Source of the DNA: Hepsetus odoe
Lineage: Eukaryota > Chordata > Actinopteri > Characiformes > Hepsetidae
DNA: 64,000 bases
NCBI GenBank assembly: GCA_017165825.1
Contig: CM029367.1
Coordinates: forward strand, 30,635,814-30,699,813
Direction of reading: 5' to 3'
A program made the position numbers and the translations under genes. Position 1 is the first letter of the stretch. Each line of letters opens with the position of its first letter. Below the pieces are notes generated by a model that did not search any database, had not been told where the DNA came from, and was given only the letters and a program-made list of their open reading frames with translations. Of the stretch, positions 56,839 to 64,000 are shown piece after piece.

Positions 56839-57446
56839 ATACGCAGCACTCAGTGAAACGAAAGAACATTCCTCCAGGACCTTGATGCTACCAGGGCATC
56901 ACTGTGCAACACATGCTCAGTTCAACAACCAAACTAAGCTCATTGCTCATCGCATCCATCAGAGTGTTCAGTCCATCCCTGAGTGGAAATCATGGATCAA
57001 CATGCTGATTTTTCAGTCTACTCAGGTTCTAGCTGGAACTTCAGATCTTCTCTATGTTCCATAGAGTCCATTTAACTGCTGAATTTGCTGCAAACGTGAA
57101 CTCATTTAAAAACGGCTTCTAAAGAAGCATTAATAGTAATAGTATTTCCTCCTTAAAAACAAGTCAAAAAGTATTCTCTTAAAAATGTTTTGCAAAATAT
57201 CATGAATTCTATTATCCTCCCAGCGCTCCTTACAAACACGCACCTCAACAGGTTCCATTGGTCAGATAACACTCTGCCATGTTAACTGTCCGATGTTCAT
57301 CATGCAACAATTAAAAATACTAGTTTAAACCAGCTATAATAATAAAATCTCACTGGGGTGCTATCACAAATAAGCATTAATTTCAAGGACATTTTTATCA
57401 TATGAAGCAGCCTGGATCTAATAGCCATAAATTAATCTCTCTCTGT

Positions 57447-57493
<47 letters not shown>

Positions 57494-58189
57494 ACACACA
57501 CACAAAACGCAAAGCAAAACAAACACCAGCATGTACACACTGTTATGCACAGTTAACTTTTCTCAAATGTTTTTCCTGCAGAGCAAGAGGTTTTTGGGAA
57601 ACCATTATGGCAACACTATTTATTATAATAAATCTTTTTATAGAATATAGAAAAACATAGAATAAGCCAATGCAAACATGTGATTAACGGTGTAGTCTTG
57701 TGGTTAACTAGTATCCTTACTGGCAGGAGAGTAATTGGAACTAAATCATGATTTACTTCATGTAAATTGAACAATTTAACTTTCATAGAGCAAACGATAC
57801 TTTAAAAGTGTCATTTAGCAGCACAGTCTGATTGAAAATAAGGCAAAGGAGCCAGAGAACTTATTTTTCTTCTTCTGGTGATCAGGGGGAAACCTGGGCT
57901 AAGAACTTTTGCAGATACCAGACATTTCTCGGAGGTTAAAGTGTTCAGGTAGCAGGGTTGAGTAAGTATGTCACCAATAAATGGATTTTTTTCCAAACCT
58001 ATAATGGATGTTTCAATTATGAGACGTTATATATAAATACATGCATTAATGCTAAACAATGCACTTTTTGAAATTATAACTTTCTAGATGGTTTCTAGGG
58101 TCTATAGATAGATTTTAATGTTTGATTTTTTAAAACGAAGGACAATGGAACGGTGTCGATAATATGCTTTACATTTTTTGTTATAAAAA
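56839..58189. other. Non-coding interval with a CA microsatellite
   Basis: CA array at 57446-57504. Otherwise AT-rich; no gene seen. Confidence 0.55.
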
Positions 58190-58490
58190 ATGGCCCCAGG
58201 GTCGGAAAGTTGTGGGTCCGAATCCCAGACTTTGTAACTTTGTCTCTGTACTTAATTCTCCAGCAGTGGCTTAGTGTTTAGGGACTAGGTCCCAGGATCA
58301 GAAGGGTTTGTATCCTGGACTAGAAGGTTGCCATGAGCAAGGTACTGTTCTCATCACTGCTCCCCGGGCAGTTTTAAATAGCTGCCCTCTACTGCACGGT
58401 GTGTGTGGGTGAAAAGCAGAGGTTGAATTTTGTTGTTGTTCACTTTGTGCTGTGCCATGTTTCATAATGACAAAAACATCATCACTTTCA
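58190..58490 (+). mobile_element. tRNA-derived SINE, family A, with a partial second head
   Basis: A box-B-containing fragment (58190-58235) precedes a nearly complete copy (58261-58490). Confidence 0.7.
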
Positions 58491-58858
58491 AGCATTATAC
58501 AGTCATAAGCGCAGTTCTGGACACCACCAGTCAACATATTTTGTGCATTTTCTTAAAGAAACTCATTTATTTAGCACAAAATCATCCTCATTCTGCAAGA
58601 TGATGTGCACTTTCTATGTGCTGAGTTTGATATATCAGGAAAAAAGTCACACATAATGTGCCATAACTGTTGCACAGGCCATGTTATGCATTTTTCCCAC
58701 CGGTATATTAGGTGGCCAAAAAAAGAAACAGAAATTGTGCATAAAAACGTGTTGTAGTGTGTGAGTACTTATGTGTACTGCACACTTATTTGGCAAGGGG
58801 TGCCAAAAATTTGGCATATGCCATGCATTTCAATGGAACTTTGCACTGCAATCATGGA

Positions 58859-59000
58859 AACAAACAAACAAACAAACAAACAATCGAATAAATGAGTCAT
58901 CTATTCAAATCTGTATTAGTGTCTGTTTAGAACACGCCAGCCATTCATTCTAAATAATGCATTTTGGTTCCATTACACACACACACACACACACACACAT

Positions 59001-59030
<30 letters not shown>
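58859..59030. repeat. CAAA and CA microsatellites
   Basis: (CAAA)n at 58859-58883 and interrupted (CA)n at 58974-59030. Confidence 0.9.
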
Positions 59031-59033
<3 letters not shown>

Positions 59034-59039
59034 GCTCCC

Positions 59040-59215
59040 ACTGACAAGCCAGTCAGCCACTTCCCCTCTTCATCCATTGCCGGCCGCTTCATTACGCATT
59101 ATCAGCAATCAATCTCTCCCCAAATAAAATGAAACTGAAAAATCATTAGACTAATGAGGACAGCTCAGTCTCAGGCCTACTGCTGCCTTCTAATCATCAT
59201 CAATCCAGCCAATAG
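59040..59215. promoter_or_regulatory. Candidate conserved non-coding element (homeodomain/PBX-type words)
   Basis: Repeat-free block with CATTACGCATTATCAGC, GCAATCAATC, AAATCATTAGACTAATGAGG and TCTAATCATCATCAATCC. Dense TAAT/ATTA and TGATT cores about 8 kb upstream of hand2. Conservation cannot be tested here. Confidence 0.35.
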
Positions 59216-61529
59216 GTTTCTGCCAAGTTGCTCTAATACAGCTACACCCTCTACAGCAATGCCACATTCCCTCCACACACACACACACGCACACACACGT
59301 CTGCGGTTCTCTGCCTGTGTGCTCATTTTTTACCCAACGCTGGGCCATTTCGCAGACAAATGAGATTCATAACTCATGATCCTGGGTTCTAACACAATAC
59401 AACTAACCAGTTTATGCAGCACATTCAAAATCCAATGAAACAAGGGGAAATCTGGCTCATAATCGGAACCATATGCCTCCATCCTCGCAATGTGCACCGT
59501 ACACACATACACACTCCGGCACAACAACAACATGGCGGCTCGTCCCTGATAGCAGACACACAGAGTGGCTCACTCTGTAAGGGCAACCCAGAACCTCCAA
59601 AAACAAAACCTCAGAGCGGTAATGAGTTAAATCAAGAAGAGCGAGTCAGGAACTTTGTCATTGCCATGGATATGGAAGTACTCATGGCAACGAGGCTTCT
59701 GGGGAACACTAGAAAAGGGGAATCTAGTGTTGGGTAATTTATTGCATAGATACCATAGATAATAGAGAAAATATTTTTGCAGCACAGCATTGCGCAATAG
59801 TCTACAACCTCCTCTCATTTCTTTAAAGTGGAAAAGTTGGAAAGTGAGACTATAGATACGGTGATGTGCTGCAACATAAATCCAGTCTAAATACAAATAG
59901 ATTTTAATTCTAACCAGCATTAAAGTCAGTGTTAGATATGACCACCGTTATTCTTCAGCACAGCCTCAACCCTCTTAGCTGAGCTTGTTTCTTTAAGTCG
60001 TCTTTAAGAACAGTTCTCTTCTTTGGACGTCATCTGCCCTTTGTTTTCCATCTTTGCGGAGATGATCCCCCACTGCTTCTGTCTCTGAAACTGAAATGAA
60101 AGCCAAGAACTTTTGTAAATTAAGCCACAAACTAGTTCAGTTTAGTAAACATCCTAGTTAATGACAACGTACTTTTCAACAGTTCAACAGCAGATCCCAG
60201 TCAGCCAATGACATTGCAGCTGGATTTGAGATATGGTTGCATCACAACTTTATTCCTTCCTTCTTTCAACTTTAAAGGGTTCTTCACAATTCACAAACAG
60301 TTAAGAACCATTGTTAAAAGGTTCTTAAGGGAAGTGGCATCGCACAAAGAACCCTGTCTGGCACCACGATTTCTAAGACTTTAGCTCGAGACTGGGTGGT
60401 GATACTGTAGTTATGTATAGAATGATGAATATGACCCAATAATAACATGAGACAGGGCAGTTGGTTACACTACAGTTATGGTTACCCCAAGACAACTGTT
60501 CCCGCCCACTTCAGCTGGAAATGACTTTTATAGGAGTTTAAGAGTGCAAAGAAACACACACACACACACACACAGAGTGTATGTGATGGGTTGTGCACTG
60601 CGGTACCTCCCTGTACAATTTAACACAATATTAGTCCACTCTGTCGACAGTGTGCGGTTGCCTCTATCTCTCCTTCAATCAATCACACTCCTGCAGATTA
60701 CTCAGCTTCTGCTCTAACCTGTCCTGCTCTCCGAGCCATAATTCCTGAAAAGGACCTGACTTATCCAACCACAGCACAGCTGTGTGGGGGAAAAAAAAAG
60801 GCTGTGAGAATCCAGGGCCTTCTTTTTTCCTGCTGTTACCTCAGCTGGTTTTGCGCTCTTGTGGAATATGGATGGTTGCACATCTAATTATCTTCAAAAC
60901 ATTTATAATGTGCTGCTAGATTTGGGAACACTCAGTCTCCTACAGCTGGTCCTGACATTCAAAACATACGTATTGATGGCCGTTCATGGAGTCTGAATGT
61001 TGTAAGGTTGAATTCAACGCCAAAGCAGCAGCGCTCCTGCGTCGGCCTGATGATGGATGAGGAGCATCAAGCAGGAATCTGACCTCTTCCCATTTAACTT
61101 CATCTTCAGGGCACTGAGCGTTAATATGCCAAGCCCATGCGGGAGCTGTCCACTGACTGAATTCAATCCACGCACTGGATGACGGGGAACAGCATGAAGT
61201 CACCACCTTGGGATGGATTGTGTTTGCTCTCCGGCTTGGGGTGGTGTCCATGCTTCCATCCATCCTTAAGGATTTCCAGAATGGGCCCAAACGTCAATGC
61301 TTAGGATAATCAAACAGAGGGAGCTAGAGATTCTAGACTAATTCTGAATGGAAAGTTTTGCAGAGAGAGTCCAGAAAGCATGAAGGGTCAGTGCTAATAA
61401 GTTATTGTTTTCTTTTCGGATGTGTGAGGGCTCTCTGGTCTGGTTTACTGCTGCTGTATTATTATACCGTCCCTGAACATTCTTCTCTTCCTCTCTCTCT
61501 GATTTTCTCCCTCTCTCCTCAAGAGGAGG
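59216..61529. other. Non-coding upstream interval
   Basis: No gene seen. Short CA runs near 59275 and 60555. A degenerate aaagggttcttcac / ggttcttaaggg stretch (60275-60355) looks like MITE debris. Confidence 0.5.
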
Positions 61530-61680
61530 AATGAAAACAGAGAGTCATTAGTCTGTTATTTTGTGCTTTCACAGCTCATTGATAGACATGTGTTTTTAAT
61601 GCGCCTAATTCCGAATCGCAATAACTTCTCCCAGTGTTCGAGGAGAGCACAGCAGATGGGAGCATGAACAGTGGACACAG
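61530..61680. promoter_or_regulatory. Candidate conserved non-coding element
   Basis: Contains GAGTCATTAGTCTG, CTCATTGATAGACATGTG and TTAATGCGCCTAATTCCG in a low-repeat block about 10 kb upstream of hand2. Confidence 0.3.
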
Positions 61681-61759
61681 GACAATGCTTCTGATTTCAT
61701 CCACCCATACATTTGCAGCTCCATTTCTGAGGGACTCATGCTTGCCTTTTCCATTCTAG

Positions 61760-61856
61760 GTCTGCACATCCCACATGGATATTTCCACTACAGGAAGCGT
61801 TCCAGGAAGCGTTCCAGGAAGCGTTCCAGGGAGCAAGGACCGCGTCAGGAGCTCAG
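61760..61856 (+). other. Exon-like segment with a 12-bp tandem repeat
   Basis: 97 nt bounded by ttttccattctag and a cag/gtactc donor. All three forward frames are open. It contains CAGGAAGCGTTC three times plus a partial fourth. Could be an exon of an unannotated + strand transcript divergent from hand2, or chance. Confidence 0.3.
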
Positions 61857-63150
61857 GTACTCATAGGCTCAGGAATGAACATTTTTCTGTGGACAAGGGT
61901 GGAGCTTGATGTACTGTTACCAGTGGGCTAGATGCAGGCGTCCTATAATCTTTTACCACACTGGGTTGTCACTCAAAGAAGAGATCCATTACAAATTACT
62001 AGTTACTTCACCGACTCAGATAACAGACAGATGGATGGACAGTTACTTCCCTCTAACTGCTTTGTCATTACCTATTATGTCCCTGAAATGATACACATTT
62101 GCACCAACACAAAGGTACAAGAAAAACTCCAGGAATCCTTTTTGTTCATTTATTTAGGGAAAAAAATATTCAGCTGCTGTAAATATTGTTTCAAAGGTCT
62201 TTCTGTTTGAACAAGAGCAGCCAGTTATATTTGATTAAAGTTCGGAATGGCAGACTAGAAGTCCAGAATCTAGCTACTACATGGTAAAAAAAAAAAAGAG
62301 GTTGGTTTTTATCTTTGGCAGGGATATCCGTACTCACATTGGCAAGAAAAATGAAGTGATGTAGTCAATTGAGGAAGATCATAGAGATGCAGAGAGATGT
62401 AGAGAATATTTAGAATCTGAATTCATCATAGAAATTGTTCTCTTGGAGTCATGTGAGTGCCTCAAGTAACTAAATTCAGTCCATTCGTATTTGAACAGCC
62501 TGCTGTTTTGTTCTCCCATCTCTAAACACCTGATCTGACCATGAATTAGTTCATATTTGGGATTAGGTGTGATGAGATGATGATGTGTATAGTGTGGAGT
62601 CTCCAGGTTTGGTGCTGGGAGCCGCTGGGTTGGAGGGGGTGTTATTAGGTTTTAGGTATTAGATAAGATGAGCAATTAGAAGCATCTGCAAGAGTCATTT
62701 CAAATGAAAGTGTTCCCCAAAATGATGCGTGACATTCTTACAGAGCTGTAATGCAGGTAAATGTATTTACATTAACACATTTCTTTCTATCCTTTCAATC
62801 AAAGAAACCACCCGTGATTATAAAAATGTTATAGAACCGTTATAGGATCTCTCCTGAGCACAGAATGAATTCAAAAGAAATTGATTTGTCAGAACAAAGA
62901 AAAGTCTGCAAAAAGATCTAGACAGGTTCAGCCTCAAACTCCAATCTGTAATATTTGTTCATTTTAAATAAAGATCACCATTTTTTTGTGCAGCTTTTCA
63001 GTTCTTCAGGATGGTTGCAAATTCTGAAGAAGTTCTGAAATGTTGGAAAGTTTCCAGAAAAGCATGCATCAACCAATGAGTGCAATGTAAAAACACACAC
63101 CTTTACACCGGATCTAATAGAGAAACTATTATGTGCCATGTTTCATCTGT
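61857..63150. other. Non-coding upstream interval
   Basis: No gene seen. The block 62640-62770 holds ATTAGATAAGATGAGC followed by AATTAGAAGCATCTGC, a GATA word, a homeodomain word and an E-box in close order. Confidence 0.4.
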
Positions 63151-63900
63151 AGCTAGGTCTTATCTTAAACTGAACCTTCTTCATTCACTGGAGAAAGCAG
63201 GAGCATTTGAGGCCTGGAGAGATAAATACTGCGATACCAGTCAGACCTCAAGCAACTGGCGACATCTTGGCCAGGCTGTTTGGGAGTTATTGGGCTGCGT
63301 TTTGTGGCCATGGCCGATTTATTATAGAGCTGGCCACTTCTAAACCACCTTCCATCATGCCGGCTCGCTCTCCTGCCGGCCATTATCCCCCCAGCAATGT
63401 AAGCCACATACACAAAAGTGCCTGGCGCTAATTTACAGCCCACTGATGGATTTACACCCTCCTGGCCATTAGTGTGTACATTACCCTCGGCATGTTATGT
63501 AATGGTGTTAGGGAGATTTAAGAAAAGGATAACAAGCCATAAATTTGAGCTCTTCTGTGGTGAGAAAAGAGCATCCAGGTGAAAAGTGCTCAGAGTGCAA
63601 GCCTCTCTGGACTGGGCTTGGAAAAGGAGCCAGGAGTGTGTTTGGGCATTAAGGCTGCACAGTCGTTTATTTGTTAAGTGTGATTGAGGGGATACAGAGG
63701 CGTTTGGGTCCAGGGAAGGAGAGCCGTGTTTAGCGGCATGTGCCGGAGTTAAGATTGGCAGCGTCGCTGACTTTGCAGCTGATTTTGATGAATGGATGAT
63801 AGGTGTTAATTGCTAATGGATGGAAAACCTGAGTTGCTTGAACAACACTGTTTTGCTTGCGAAGTCACAAAGTGCATGGTTACAGCTTCGTTAATTTTCC
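63151..63900. promoter_or_regulatory. Candidate hand2 distal enhancer block
   Basis: Repeat-free, GC-balanced 750 bp at the window edge. Motif-like words: GAGAGATAAATAC, GGCGCTAATTTACAGCCC, GGCCATTAGTGTG, TGATTGAGG and ATAGGTGTTAATTGCTAATG (T-box half site plus TAATTG). Mammalian Hand2 has cardiac and branchial-arch enhancers several kb upstream; equivalence is inference. Confidence 0.35.
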
Positions 63901-64000
63901 AAAAGCAGCTATGAGATGTTCGTTCAGTCATTCAAACAAAGCTGCAGTTGTGTTTGAATACGTTCCCCTCCTTACTTGTCTAAAAAATGACCCCCTCCCC

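Overview
This window looks like nuclear DNA from a ray-finned (teleost) fish. The genes are split by introns with GT/AG junctions. Intergenic DNA is full of CA, CT and AAT microsatellites, tRNA-derived SINEs and small DNA-transposon remnants. The gene order galnt7, hmgb2, scrg1, hand2 is the vertebrate 4q34-type synteny block. The SINE content would fit an ostariophysan such as a characin, catfish or knifefish, but I cannot fix the species.

Layout. (1) 1-11.8 kb, + strand: the 3' two thirds of galnt7, from the start of the glycosyltransferase domain to the stop codon, in ten exon positions. One position is a tandem pair of homologous 183-nt exons with identical phases, most simply read as mutually exclusive alternatives. 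(2) 12.9-15.1 kb, - strand: a complete four-coding-exon hmgb2 gene with a non-coding first exon. It is tail-to-tail with galnt7, and its promoter contains CCAAT boxes. (3) 15.1-21.7 kb: no gene found, although SAP30 sits here in mammals. The interval holds two SINEs of one family, one of another and old DNA-transposon sequence. (4) 21.7-26.3 kb, - strand: scrg1, with a non-coding first exon, a signal-peptide exon and a short last exon 3 kb away. Its long intron carries a palindromic MITE and several SINEs. (5) 26.3-48.5 kb: no coding gene. It contains an imperfect tandem duplication of about 250 bp of unique-looking DNA, a 43-bp minisatellite, a T-rich 26-bp minisatellite and many microsatellites. 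(6) 48.5-51.3 kb, - strand: hand2, two exons, 200 aa, with TATA and CCAAT signals upstream. (7) 51.3-64 kb: the upstream flank of hand2, without a recognisable gene. It holds several stretches rich in homeodomain, GATA or T-box-like words that are candidate enhancers, and one isolated exon-like segment with a 12-bp repeat.

The four genes do not form a pathway. galnt7 makes a Golgi GalNAc-transferase that extends mucin-type O-glycosylation, hmgb2 an abundant chromatin protein, scrg1 a small secreted cysteine-rich peptide, and hand2 a bHLH regulator of heart, limb, branchial-arch and autonomic development. Their linkage is probably kept by the large hand2 regulatory landscape. The strongest candidates for follow-up are the duplicated galnt7 exon with possible splice-control motifs between the copies, the duplicated non-coding element at 33 kb, and the candidate enhancers upstream of hand2.
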